DNA of 46,241 bases from Gammaproteobacteria bacterium (GTDB taxonomy: Bacteria > Pseudomonadota > Gammaproteobacteria > GCF-002020875). The first letter of the stretch is position 1. Every line of letters begins with the position of its first letter. Location: NCBI GenBank assembly GCA_018648825.1, contig JABGQL010000142.1, forward strand, positions 1-46,241, given 5' to 3'. Positions 31,601-42,400 of the stretch are shown here, piece by piece. The position numbers and the translations under genes are program-made. The notes beneath the pieces are model-generated. The model searched no databases, was not told where the DNA came from, and saw only the letters and a program-made list of their open reading frames with translations.

Positions 31601-32278
31601 ATGCCTAAAGAGCCCTCTACACTCAGTAAAAACAGAACTCAAGAACAGCTCTTAATCGCCTCTCTCAGTGCCTTTGGCAACAAGGATTATGATGCTGTCA
31701 GCACCCGTGAGATCGTTGAGCTGGCTGGCGCCAACATCTCCTCTATCTCCTACCATTTTGGTGGAAAGCACCCCCTCTATCTTGCAACTGCTGCTTATCT
31801 TGCCAACTCTATCCGCCAAGAGATGCAGGGTACGTTGGATACAATCCGCACAAAAGTAGAGGAGAAAAACCGAGATCCTGCCATTTGTAGAGCACTACTG
31901 AAACAGTTGGTTGAGGCGTTAGTGCATAATGTATTGCAGGGGAAACTCAGTGCAGATGCTGCTGGCTTTATCTTTCGTGAGCAGCTTAAACCCACAGAAG
32001 CTTTTGACATTCTCTATCAAGAGTTGATGGAGCCGATGCTGTCAATCTATGCCGGTCTCCTCTCCTGCCTGTTTGAACAGTCTGACAGTGACCGTGAAAT
32101 CAAGCTGATGACTCACGCCTTGCTGGGACAGATTTTGATTTTTCGTATCGGCCAGACAACCATCCTGCGCAGACTAGATAGTAGTCAATTCAGTAACGAT
32201 GACTGTAAACAGATCACTGAGCTGATCACCCAACAGACTTTTGCCGCAATCGACCAACGATTGCAATCTACATCATAA
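31601..32278 (+). CDS. TetR/AcrR family regulator (CecR/YbiH-like C-terminus)
   Basis: QEQLLIASLSAFGNKDYDAVSTREIVELAGANISSISYHFGGKHPLYLATAAYL (TetR HTH); C-terminal region resembles DUF1956. Confidence 0.92.
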   Translation: MPKEPSTLSKNRTQEQLLIASLSAFGNKDYDAVSTREIVELAGANISSISYHFGGKHPLYLATAAYLANSIRQEMQGTLDTIRTKVEEKNRDPAICRALLKQLVEALVHNVLQGKLSADAAGFIFREQLKPTEAFDILYQELMEPMLSIYAGLLSCLFEQSDSDREIKLMTHALLGQILIFRIGQTTILRRLDSSQFSNDDCKQITELITQQTFAAIDQRLQSTS

Positions 32279-32291
32279 CAGGAACAGATCC

Positions 32292-33623
32292 ATGTCTAAA
32301 GCAGATACACCCAGTAACCGACTTCGTATGTTGTGGCTGGTTCCTCCGGTAGCGCTTGGTATTTTTGCCCTCACCTCACTGGTAGGAAGTAAGCCCGCCC
32401 CAGTAAAGGTTAAGCAAGCTGAAGTGGTACATGCAGTGCGTACCATCAGCGTACCTCAGGTTAATCTACGCCCTATGGCTGAAGGCTATGGTGTGGTCCA
32501 ACCTGCAAAGGTGTGGAGCGCAGTAGCTCAGGTCAGTGGGCGTATCATTGAGATGCACCCTCGCCTACGTGATGGTGAGATTATCCCGGAAGGCACTCTG
32601 CTGTTTCGTATTGACCCAGTCAATACAGAGCTGGCACTGGAGCAGCTTAAGGCGCAACTGCTAGAGCTAGAGGTGCAGCAACAGAACACCAGTGAACTGT
32701 TAGAGATTGAGCAACGTAACCTTACACTGGCACAGCGTGAATCGGCCCGTCTGCAAGAGTTGGCCAATAAAGGCACCACCTCACGTAGCAGTGCAGACAG
32801 TGCCGAGCGCAGCATGCTCAACTCACGTAGTGCGGTACAAAATCTGCGTAATACCTTGGCCTTGATTCCCACTCAGCGCCGTGTGATTGATGCCAAGGTA
32901 CGACAGGCGCAACGGGACTTGGAGAATACCCGTATAGAGGCCCCATTCAATCTGCGTATTGCCAACCTCACTATGGAGACTGATCAATATGTCACTACCG
33001 GACAGAAGCTATTTGAGGGGGATGGTGTAGACCGTGCAGAGGTCATCGCACAGGTGGCGATCTCCTCGATGGCCAAACTCTTTACCCACCATGGTAAAAC
33101 TGCACCCAACCCACTACAGATGAGTGAAGGACTTGCTGAATATGCTGATCTCCACCCCGTGATTCAGATGGATATGGGGGATCACACCGCCGAGTGGGAG
33201 GCGAAGTTCGTCCGCTTTACCGACCGTATCGATAGCGAAACCCGCACCATTGGTGCCGTAGTGGCGATTGATAAACCGTATAAGAAGATTATTCCAGGGC
33301 AGCGGCCTCCCCTCTCCAAGGGGATGTTTGTACGGGTACAACTGCATGGACGGGTTCAACCAAAACAGCTGATCATCCCCCGTACCGCTCTGCGTAATGG
33401 ACGGGTATTGAGCGTGGACCAAGAGCAGCGGCTTAAAATTTCAGAACTGAAGGTACTCTACCATCAGGGCGAGGTCAGCATCATTGATCCCCAGTCTACC
33501 ATCAAGGCAGGAGAGCAACTGGTGGTCACCGACTTGATCCCGGCTGTAGCTGGGATGCGTCTGCAGCCTCAACCCGATACACTGCTTCAACAGCAGCTCA
33601 ACGCCGCCGGGGTTACCCCATGA
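32292..33623 (+). CDS. RND efflux periplasmic adaptor (membrane fusion protein)
   Basis: SVPQVNLRPMAEGYGVVQPAKVWSAVAQVSGRIIEMHPRLRDGEIIPEGTLLFRIDP; long coiled-coil hairpin. Start at 32292 (MSKADTPS) chosen over 32241, which overlaps tetR. Confidence 0.93.
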   Translation: MSKADTPSNRLRMLWLVPPVALGIFALTSLVGSKPAPVKVKQAEVVHAVRTISVPQVNLRPMAEGYGVVQPAKVWSAVAQVSGRIIEMHPRLRDGEIIPEGTLLFRIDPVNTELALEQLKAQLLELEVQQQNTSELLEIEQRNLTLAQRESARLQELANKGTTSRSSADSAERSMLNSRSAVQNLRNTLALIPTQRRVIDAKVRQAQRDLENTRIEAPFNLRIANLTMETDQYVTTGQKLFEGDGVDRAEVIAQVAISSMAKLFTHHGKTAPNPLQMSEGLAEYADLHPVIQMDMGDHTAEWEAKFVRFTDRIDSETRTIGAVVAIDKPYKKIIPGQRPPLSKGMFVRVQLHGRVQPKQLIIPRTALRNGRVLSVDQEQRLKISELKVLYHQGEVSIIDPQSTIKAGEQLVVTDLIPAVAGMRLQPQPDTLLQQQLNAAGVTP

Positions 33624-36600
33624 TCAACTGGTTCACCCACCACCCCAATGCATCCAATCTATTGATGGTTGCCATTGTCTTGTTGGGGCTGGTCTCCCTG
33701 CCCAACCTACAACGTGAAACCTTTCCAGAGATTGAGAATGACAAGGTACAGGTCAGCGTGCCGTATCGGGGGGCTACAGCAACCGAGGTGGAAGATGCCA
33801 TCTGCCAACGCCTAGAGGAGGCAACAGAGAGCGTGGTTGGACTGGATGAAGTGCGCTGTGAATCGAGAGAGGGGCGTGGTGTTGCTACATTAGTGAAGAT
33901 GGAAGGGACCGACATGGCCCGCTTCTTAGATGATATCAAGTCTGGTGTCGATGCTATTGATGACTTTCCAGAGGATGCGGAACTACCGATTACCGAAGAG
34001 CTGGGGCGTACTGGTGCGGTTGCCTCCATCGCTATTACTGGCCCAGAAGATCCTATCACCCTCAAGGCCTATGCCGAGGCGGTAAAGAGTCGTCTAAAAA
34101 AACAGGCCAATGTTGCTGATATCACTATTCAGGGGTTCTCTGACCATCAGCTACGCATTGAGATCCCTGCAGAGCGGCTACGGCAATTTGGCCTCTCGGC
34201 TGCAGATATCGCCAACACCATCCAGAAGCAGAGTATCGGTACCCCCAGCGGACAACTAGAGGGGGATCAGGAGGATATTCTGTTACGTTTTGATGACCAA
34301 CGAAAGGGGATCACAGCACTGGAGGAGCTGGTGGTGATCTCCGGTCAATCAGGCGCAGCGATCAAACTGGGGCAGATTGCCACTATCCGCGATCAATTTG
34401 AACAGGCCGAGCGCAAGGTCTCCTTTGATGGCAAGCGTGCTGCAATCCTCAACATTACCAAGACCCAGCAACAGGATATTCTTATCATATTTGATCAGGT
34501 TGCTGCATTTGTGAAGCAAGAGCAGGCAGTGGCGCCAGCCGGTATCACCCTAACACTGACTCAAGACCGCTCCTCACCGGTGCGGGATCGGTTGAAGATG
34601 TTACTCGATAACGGCATCGCCGGACTGTCACTGGTATTTCTGGTGCTGTGGCTCTTTTTCAGCTTTCGCTACAGCTTCTGGGTTACAATGGGACTGCCGG
34701 TCTCTTTTCTGGGGGCACTGTTTATCCTGCCAATGATGGGGGTGACCATCAATATGATCTCCATGGTGGGGCTACTGATTGGTATCGGCCTATTGATGGA
34801 TGATGCTATCGTCATCGCTGAGAATATCGCCTCCCGTCTGGCACAGGGTGACCGCCCCATGGAGGCCGCTACCACCGGTATACGTCAGGTGTTACCGGGC
34901 ATTCTCTCCTCCTTTACCACCACGGTTTTGGTATTTGGCTCACTCGCCTTTATCAGTGGTGAGATCGGGCAAGTGTTGCGGGTGATGCCGATTGTGCTAC
35001 TGGTGGTGTTGAGTGTCAGCCTAATTGAGGCCTTTCTGGTGCTGCCCAGCCACTTGGGACACTCACTCAAGCACATTGACAAACGTGAAGCGTCACGCTT
35101 TCGTCAAAGCTTTGAGCGTGGTTTTGATGCACTGCGTGAGCGCTTCTTTGGCCCCTTGATCGACTTTGCGGTAGAGCAGCGTTATTTTACTCTGGGGCTG
35201 ATTATCATGTTGATGCTGCTGGCTGTTGCCATGCCTGCGGGTGGAAAACTGAAGTTTGTCGGCTTCCCCGCTATTGAGGGAGACCTGCTGGAAGCACGCA
35301 TACTGCTACCCCAAGGCACCCCACTGAGTCGTACCGAAGCAGTGGTTAAGCAGTTGACCGATGCGCTGGAGCAGACCAACCAGCATTTTCAGGGTCGCCA
35401 ACCAGAGGAGCAAGATTTGGTGCAGCACGTCACCGTTATCTATGGTGAAAATCCAGATGCCCATGAAACAGGGCCCCATGTAGCTCGCATCATTACCGAT
35501 CTATTGAGTGGTGAAGTACGTGATGGTTCACTGGATGAATTCCGTCAAGTATGGCGTGAAAAGAGCGGCCTGTTGACTGATGTGATTGCCATCACCTTCG
35601 TCGAACCCACGGTAGGACCCGGTGGTCGCCAGCTCGATATTCGACTGATTGGAGGCAATCTCAACCATCTCAGTGATGCCGCCGCCGAGGTTAAACAGTG
35701 GTTCGGTAGTTATGCTGGGGTGATTGATCTGAATGATGATTTGCGCCCCGGAAAGCGTGAGTATCAGCTCCACCTCAAAGAGGGTGCTGGGGTGCTGGGG
35801 TTGGATGCACAGCAGGTCTCTAACCAGCTGCGGGCCGCCTTTCAGGGGATCAAGATTGATGAGTTTCCACTTGGCAGTGAGACCTATGAGGTGGATCTGA
35901 GGCTCACCGCCAATAATCGAGGTAGTAGTGGCGACCTCGATCAACTCACCATTATGGGGCGCAATGGCGCATTGATTCCACTGGATGTGGTGGTGAATAT
36001 TGAGGAGAGTCGTGGCTGGGCGCGCATCCATCGTGTTGATGGAGAGCGTGCAGTCACCATTCAGGGGGATGTACAGAGTGAGGTTGCCAATGCACAGGAG
36101 CTACTGACGCTGGCATCCAAGGAGCTATTCCCAGCATTGATACAGAAGTACCCCGGTCTGCAGGTTGATGTTCAGGGGCAGAGCAATGAGTCGGCCAAAA
36201 CTGGTAAGTCAATTATACGTAATGTGGCGCTGGGGATGATCGGGATCTATATGCTGCTGGCGCTACAGTTCCGTGGCTACCTGGCTCCTATCACGGTGAT
36301 GGCGGTAATCCCTACCGCACTGATTGGCGTGGTATTCGGCCACATGGCGATGGGGTTAGACCTCACCTTGCCGAGCATGATTGGCATGGCCTCACTATTT
36401 GGGGTGGTGGTCAACGACTCCATTCTACTGGTGGTCTTTATCCGTGATGCCCGTGCGCAGGGCATCGCCGTTCCGGTTGCTGCCAAACAGGCTGGGCGTG
36501 CCCGCTTCCGTCCCATTCTGCTCACCTCTATCACCACCATTGCTGGGCTTATTCCACTACTGACCGAGACCAGCCTTCAGGCACAGATTCTGATCCCTCT

Positions 36601-36736
36601 GGCAACCAGCCTCGCCTTTGGGCTCACCTCAGCCACCCTGATTGCCATCTTTCTGGTTCCCGCCATCTACTGTATTCTGGATGACTTTGATGCACTGGGC
36701 GAAGTAGAACCTGTCAACAACGGACAAACATTATGA
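33620..36736 (+). CDS. RND family efflux permease
   Basis: 1038 aa; GLLIGIGLLMDDAIVIAENIA, GVVVNDSILLVVFIRDARAQG, RFRPILLTSITTIAGLIPLL. Confidence 0.96.
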   Translation: MINWFTHHPNASNLLMVAIVLLGLVSLPNLQRETFPEIENDKVQVSVPYRGATATEVEDAICQRLEEATESVVGLDEVRCESREGRGVATLVKMEGTDMARFLDDIKSGVDAIDDFPEDAELPITEELGRTGAVASIAITGPEDPITLKAYAEAVKSRLKKQANVADITIQGFSDHQLRIEIPAERLRQFGLSAADIANTIQKQSIGTPSGQLEGDQEDILLRFDDQRKGITALEELVVISGQSGAAIKLGQIATIRDQFEQAERKVSFDGKRAAILNITKTQQQDILIIFDQVAAFVKQEQAVAPAGITLTLTQDRSSPVRDRLKMLLDNGIAGLSLVFLVLWLFFSFRYSFWVTMGLPVSFLGALFILPMMGVTINMISMVGLLIGIGLLMDDAIVIAENIASRLAQGDRPMEAATTGIRQVLPGILSSFTTTVLVFGSLAFISGEIGQVLRVMPIVLLVVLSVSLIEAFLVLPSHLGHSLKHIDKREASRFRQSFERGFDALRERFFGPLIDFAVEQRYFTLGLIIMLMLLAVAMPAGGKLKFVGFPAIEGDLLEARILLPQGTPLSRTEAVVKQLTDALEQTNQHFQGRQPEEQDLVQHVTVIYGENPDAHETGPHVARIITDLLSGEVRDGSLDEFRQVWREKSGLLTDVIAITFVEPTVGPGGRQLDIRLIGGNLNHLSDAAAEVKQWFGSYAGVIDLNDDLRPGKREYQLHLKEGAGVLGLDAQQVSNQLRAAFQGIKIDEFPLGSETYEVDLRLTANNRGSSGDLDQLTIMGRNGALIPLDVVVNIEESRGWARIHRVDGERAVTIQGDVQSEVANAQELLTLASKELFPALIQKYPGLQVDVQGQSNESAKTGKSIIRNVALGMIGIYMLLALQFRGYLAPITVMAVIPTALIGVVFGHMAMGLDLTLPSMIGMASLFGVVVNDSILLVVFIRDARAQGIAVPVAAKQAGRARFRPILLTSITTIAGLIPLLTETSLQAQILIPLATSLAFGLTSATLIAIFLVPAIYCILDDFDALGEVEPVNNGQTL

Positions 36737-38076
36737 ACAGATCACTAGCCACCATTATTACTACAGCACTCACCCTGCTCTCCGCCCCCTTGCAAGCAGA
36801 GGATCTGCTAGAGGTGACCCACTATGCACTGGAACAAGATCAGCAGTTAGCCATATCTCGCTTGGACCTATCGATACAGCAGGAGCAACAGTATCAAGCA
36901 GGTGCCCTGCTACTCCCCGCCCTCTCCACTGCGGCCTCTTATAAGTATGGAGATAACTCTCGTTATGCAGACCAAAACCGCACTGCAGCCTATAGCTTCA
37001 ATCTGACCCAAAGCCTCTACCGTCCAGAACTGCAGAAACAGCTGGAGAAAACCGTGGTGTTAACCCAGGAGCGTGAGCTGGTGCTCAACCTGACCCAGCA
37101 ACAGCTGCTGTTGCGTGTAGCCAATGCCTATTTTGATCAACTCTCTGCGGAGGATTCTCTGCAATTAGCGCAACAAGAGCACAATGCGATTGCCGAACAG
37201 CTTAAACAGATCCGTCAAAAATATGATGTGGGCAGCGTATCAATGATTGATCTACAGGAGGTTCAGGCTCGTTTTGATTTGGTTAATGCACAGCAAATCT
37301 CTGCCAAGGCTGCCGTCAGTAATAGCCGTGAGCTGCTGTTTGAGATGGTCAACCGTGACCTCTCTGCATTGCAGCCCTTAACTACTGAGTTAACTACCGA
37401 GCTGCTATTAGCACCATCCGCCACGGATAGTGCTAATAGTGTAGAGCCATGGATTAAACAGGCGATCAACAACAATATCGAACTACAGCAGCTGGAGAAG
37501 CAGCTACGTTCTGCCACGTTATCTACCGAGATTGCTCAATCAGCCTACCACCCAAAAGTGGACCTGGTCGCTCAGCTGGCTAGCAGTGACAACAGCAATA
37601 GTAATTATGGTAGCGACAGTGACAGTTACTCCGTAGGGATTCAGGCCACATTGCCTCTGTTCAATGGCGGCTCTACCCGCTCAAAAGTGGCTCAGGCACG
37701 TCTCCAAAGAGTGCGTATCGAGGCCCAGCAAGAGCAGAAAAAACGTAGCACCATCAAGATCATCCGTTCCAACTATCTGGCGATTCAAACGGCTATAGAG
37801 CTGGTTAAGGCGCAGACTCAGGCGCAGCTCTCCGCACAGAGCGCCTTCCATGCCACCCGTAGTGGCATAGAGGTTGGAACACGCACCACCGCCGATCTGC
37901 TTGATGCGCAGAGAGAGCTTTATAGTACCCAGCGCGATCTGGCTCGTTCCAAATATGAGCTGATACTGGCTCAACTCAATCTGAAACAGTCTGCCGGAGT
38001 GTTGAGTTTGGCAGATATTGAGGGGGTGAATCGGTTATTAGACTACTCTCCCCTCAAGCATGTTGTAGGCAGATGA
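36733..38076 (+). CDS. TolC family outer membrane efflux protein
   Basis: Signal peptide; duplicated helical repeats; YDVGSVSMIDLQEVQARFD, GIEVGTRTTADLLDAQRELYSTQRDLARSKYELILAQLNLKQSAG. Confidence 0.95.
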   Translation: MNRSLATIITTALTLLSAPLQAEDLLEVTHYALEQDQQLAISRLDLSIQQEQQYQAGALLLPALSTAASYKYGDNSRYADQNRTAAYSFNLTQSLYRPELQKQLEKTVVLTQERELVLNLTQQQLLLRVANAYFDQLSAEDSLQLAQQEHNAIAEQLKQIRQKYDVGSVSMIDLQEVQARFDLVNAQQISAKAAVSNSRELLFEMVNRDLSALQPLTTELTTELLLAPSATDSANSVEPWIKQAINNNIELQQLEKQLRSATLSTEIAQSAYHPKVDLVAQLASSDNSNSNYGSDSDSYSVGIQATLPLFNGGSTRSKVAQARLQRVRIEAQQEQKKRSTIKIIRSNYLAIQTAIELVKAQTQAQLSAQSAFHATRSGIEVGTRTTADLLDAQRELYSTQRDLARSKYELILAQLNLKQSAGVLSLADIEGVNRLLDYSPLKHVVGR

Positions 38077-39428
38077 GCCCTAAAGCAGCGACCCACCCCA
38101 TTTTCACCCGCTTGAGCGATGATCTCCCCTTTTAGGGCGGCAACAAAATTGGCAATATTATGTAGGTCGGCTCCCCCTTCAGCAACATGCCCCCGCTGCA
38201 GTGAAGAGAATATACCCTCTTTCTCTTCTGCGCTGGAAAATCCGGGACCACTATCCGTCACTCGAACTTCAAAGGCACTTTGGGAGGGCTTGCTGTCGGC
38301 ATAAAGTGAGGGTGATGAGGCACCTAAACGAATAATGTCCAGCTTAATAAAGTGGTTAGATGGCAATGAGTCACTCTCTCGCACTAAATCCATAATCGAG
38401 TCGAGCGCACTTTTTAACAAGCTGACAATTAACTGTTGCAGGGGGTGTTTAGGCAGATGTAGCTGTTGCAAAGAGTCATCTACGTTGCACTCAAAACGAA
38501 CACCCAACCGAGTCATCACCCCCTCTAAAACCGCTACAATCTCGTCAACAACCTCTTTGATATCAAAATCACTACACCAAAATGGTGTCCCCTCTTTGAC
38601 TGAATTACGCTGATTCTCCAACATCACCTTCATATAACGGATGACCTCGTGTGTAGAGTCGAGATTGGAGGAGAAGTAGTGGTCGCCAAACTCTTTTAGG
38701 ACCAATCCAACCTGCGTATGGTCGGGCCCCTTCCCTCTCTTCTCTTCACTTGGGTTGGGATCAAGTAGCAGTGTACTTAACCCTTTAATCTGCTCACGTG
38801 CCATTTCCAGCTCCTGCAGGTAGTAATCAATTCCTGCAATGGCATTGCCAAAGTTGTGCAAAATAAAGGAGCTTACTTCAGAGACCCCTCCATGATAAGC
38901 CGCCTCCATCTCTGATTTTGATACGCTCTGTTCTAAGTCACGGTCTTTTTGCCAGCTCTGCGTCAAATTACGAGCAAGCTGAAAGATCTCTTCATTCACA
39001 AATGGTTTTTTCAACAGTAGTACATCGTGCTCCAGTACTTGGTGCAGCTCATTCGCAGTACGGTCAGCAAAAGCGGTGACAACAACGATATAGATACGAC
39101 TGTCTAGTTTACGCAACTGTCGTGCGGTCTCTAGCCCATCAATCCCCGGTGGCATGCGCATATCGATAAAGGCAAGTGGAAAGGGGTGTCCCTCCTGTAT
39201 CGCCTGACGGGATGCAGCAACCCCCTCTTCTCCTTGGTCTGCCGTGGTGACTAGAAACCCCTCCTTTTTCAGTTCTAACTCAGGAGCCGTCTCTGCTTCA
39301 GTTACATCACCAAAATAGTTAATAGGGGCTGTTGCGGCCTGAGGTTGCAGTATGGAGAGGTAGGACTCCAGTAGAACCTGATCATCATCAATTACCAGTA
39401 CTGGGATAGAATATTCACTCATTATCAT
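38043..39428 (-). CDS. Soluble receiver-kinase-like protein: N-terminal receiver, atypical HNFGN H-box, HATPase-like C-terminus
   Basis: VLVIDDDQVLLESYLSIL...FIDMRMPPGIDGLETARQLRKLDSRIYIVVVTAFAD...LLKKPF; GGVSEVSSFILHNFGNAIAGIDYY; TDSGPGFSSAEE; ADLHNIANFVAALKG. Confidence 0.85.
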   Translation of the reverse strand: MIMSEYSIPVLVIDDDQVLLESYLSILQPQAATAPINYFGDVTEAETAPELELKKEGFLVTTADQGEEGVAASRQAIQEGHPFPLAFIDMRMPPGIDGLETARQLRKLDSRIYIVVVTAFADRTANELHQVLEHDVLLLKKPFVNEEIFQLARNLTQSWQKDRDLEQSVSKSEMEAAYHGGVSEVSSFILHNFGNAIAGIDYYLQELEMAREQIKGLSTLLLDPNPSEEKRGKGPDHTQVGLVLKEFGDHYFSSNLDSTHEVIRYMKVMLENQRNSVKEGTPFWCSDFDIKEVVDEIVAVLEGVMTRLGVRFECNVDDSLQQLHLPKHPLQQLIVSLLKSALDSIMDLVRESDSLPSNHFIKLDIIRLGASSPSLYADSKPSQSAFEVRVTDSGPGFSSAEEKEGIFSSLQRGHVAEGGADLHNIANFVAALKGEIIAQAGENGVGRCFRAHLPTTCLRGE

Positions 39429-42400
39429 GCTCCTTTTGAGGTGACAGAGGGACTCTTCTCCCCGCTATTTGAGTTCATCAAAGCCTTCTTGGCTGAGAGC
39501 GGTAGCTCAATAACCATATGGGCTCCATGCCCCTCCTCTCTATTTTTAGCTAAAACCATACCATCGATTGACTGTACAAAGGTAGCTACAGAGTGCAGGC
39601 CAAAACCGGTACCCCGCTCTTTTGTAGTTTCACCTCGTTGGAAGATGCTCTTTAGTTTATTTGGGGCAATGCCACAGCCGTTATCAATGATCTCAATATT
39701 GAAACGATCGGGTTGAATCGGTTTTACCTGAATAGCCAATACCCCCTCAAAAGAGCTGATCTTTTCATTCTGCTCATTTCTATACTGCTGAATCGCCTCT
39801 CGACTGTTCTTGATGAAGTTGCCGATCATCTGCATGAATGGGTTATAAGGTAGCTCTACCTCATCGATCTCATTAGAGATCTGCATCTGAACTCGTACAT
39901 GATATTTTTGATTAGAGTCCTCCTGCATGCGAACTCCATCACGCAGTGCACGTTCTAATGAGAAGCTAGAGACGTAGAATGCACGCTCTGCTGAGAGTGA
40001 CTGCTGCAGACTAATAATATCTGCCATGTGGTCTGTGGTAGAGAGGATGGCCTCTCTGATCTTCTCTACCCCCTCTAGGCGCACCTCTCTCAGGTCGGTA
40101 ATGGCCATCTGTAACCCTTGTTGCAACCGTTTAGGATCATCCACCTTTAGCCCGGCCTCTAACGCCTGCTCCATCTCCTCTAAACGCTTCACCGATTGCC
40201 CCAAGCTCTGTGCACGATGCATCAAGCCACTCACCGCATTGCCAATATTGTGCAACACATTGGCCCCCATCTCTGCCAGTCCCCCTTGGTAGGCCGCTGT
40301 ACGCTCAGCCTGCTCCAGCTCATGCTGCTCGGTTACATCATTGATGACCAGTAGCTGTGACTGTTCGATCTCTTGTTCATTAGAAAAAAGCAGCGCCAGT
40401 GGCTGGTCCAATAACAACTCTGCCTCCACGTTGAGTGTCCGCTCTGCCTCTTTGTTAAGAAATTGGATATTGCTCCAGCCGTCTACCAGCAGTGCTGCAG
40501 GCATCTCCGGCTGCTCCAGAAGCGTGGGGTCAAGGGTTCCACTGTATTGGATCTCATCAGCCAGTGAGCGCTGCAAGGTGATGTCGTGCATCGACTCCAA
40601 AACGGCCCAGACCTCTCCATCTTGATTACGGATCGGGTAGTAGTTTAGGCTGACACGACGCTCTTGGCCTGAGTCGAGATGAAGGTGAACCCCCGATGTG
40701 GGCGTTTGGTAATTGACATCATGGATTGGGCAGGGGTGCTCCTCTTCCGTTTGTTCAATTTCCCAACAGGGCCTATCACTTCCATGAGAGACCTGATAAC
40801 AGCAGAGTGGTTTTCCTGTTTTATCAAGCACACCTTGCTCGGTAACCTGCAGATCAGGCATCCCCTGAAGGTAATTCTGGTTTGCTGCCAACAGTTGATG
40901 CTGCAGGTTAAACAGTGCAACTTTATGCACTTTGACCTGCAGCATCAATTGTTGAAGTTCTAATAGAGAGACCCCTTTCTGCGTGTGCTCGGCAATGCCA
41001 GCGATCTCGGATAGATCCTCAACCAATAGCAGGCACTGGTGGCCCCACATCTCTTCATGATAGAAAGGGATTAAACTTAATGAAAATTGCTTCTTCTCTC
41101 CAGTAGTGGTGGTCATGGGGATTGAGAGACCATGATGGGCCTGCTTTAGGCGGTGTCCGGGATAATACAGATATTTCCGCACATCACTGTCCAAGGTCAT
41201 TCCGAGACGCTCCATCTGTAGGTCATTCAGGCGAAAGTAAGCCTGACGGAGCAAGTTGAGGCGCTGGAGTCGATAACGTTTAACCACCTCCGTCTCAACT
41301 TCAATCGAGTACTCTTGATCGATCTGTTGTTGAGACTCCATCTGCTGCTGCAGTAGGGGGGGGATATGTAACTGTTGGAGTAGTTGTTGAGTGGTTTCTG
41401 GCTGCCCTTCTCTATACAACAACTTCATATGCCGATTCATGGTGGTGATCTTTCCCCCTTGAATGGTGGCAATTGCCTCTGGCATGGAGTGGATCACCCC
41501 TCGTACAAACTTGGTTTGATCATGAAGGTGACGGTGAGACTCTCTTAACTCTTTAATCTGATTTCGTATCTGTGAACTCATTCGATTTACACCGTTGGCC
41601 ATATCACGAAACAGATCATTTCTCTCCCCGGTATCCGCTTGCAGCTCTAACTCCCCCTCTGATATAGAGACAACGGTGGTTACCAACTCCATTGCTCGTG
41701 CAACCTTGTAACGCTCCTCCTCCTTGATATCATGAAGAATACTGGTTAGTGCACGTTGGCTATCCAGCAGTTTCTGCTGCTGCTCAACCACTTCACTGAT
41801 ATCTTTGGCCACAATAATCAAACTCTCCGGTTCATCCCCTCCCCCTTCAAGTAGAGAAACATTGACTAAAACAGGCACCTTTTCTCCTCCCTTTTTGCGG
41901 TACTGAGCCTTCAGGTTACGCAGTATGGTTCCCCCTTCGGCGGCCTCCAGATGCAGTTGTGCTTTAACCTCCCCCCAGTCACTGTCTGATAACAGTTGAC
42001 TCCGTTGTAGGTAGTGAATCAAGGGGTGATGCAGATCAACAGACTCAATTAAACGACCAAAAGGTGCCCCCAGTAATCGGTCGGCAGGGTAATCGAGTAG
42101 CTGAGAGGCTTCATGATTAAACAGTTTGATACGCCCTTTGATATCCACCTGAATCAGCGCTTCAGGGGTACTCTGTAACAACCGTTCTAGGCGGTTGTGC
42201 TCATGCTCAATGGTGGAGTGTCCTTGCCGGATTGCGGCTGACATCTCATTGAATGAGTCTGCAATGGCACCTAACTCATCCTGATAGGGCCACACCATCT
42301 CTACACTATAATCACCGGATGCAATTTGTTGTGCCAACAGGCGCAGCTGTTTAATCGGCAGAAAAAAGCGCACAGAGAGTACCCACAGCACCAGCAACAG

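Noticed and set aside
32241-32291. Upstream start for the RND adaptor
   Set aside because: Overlaps the tetR 3' end; ATG 32292 is preceded by AACAGGAACAG and gives a normal N-terminus.
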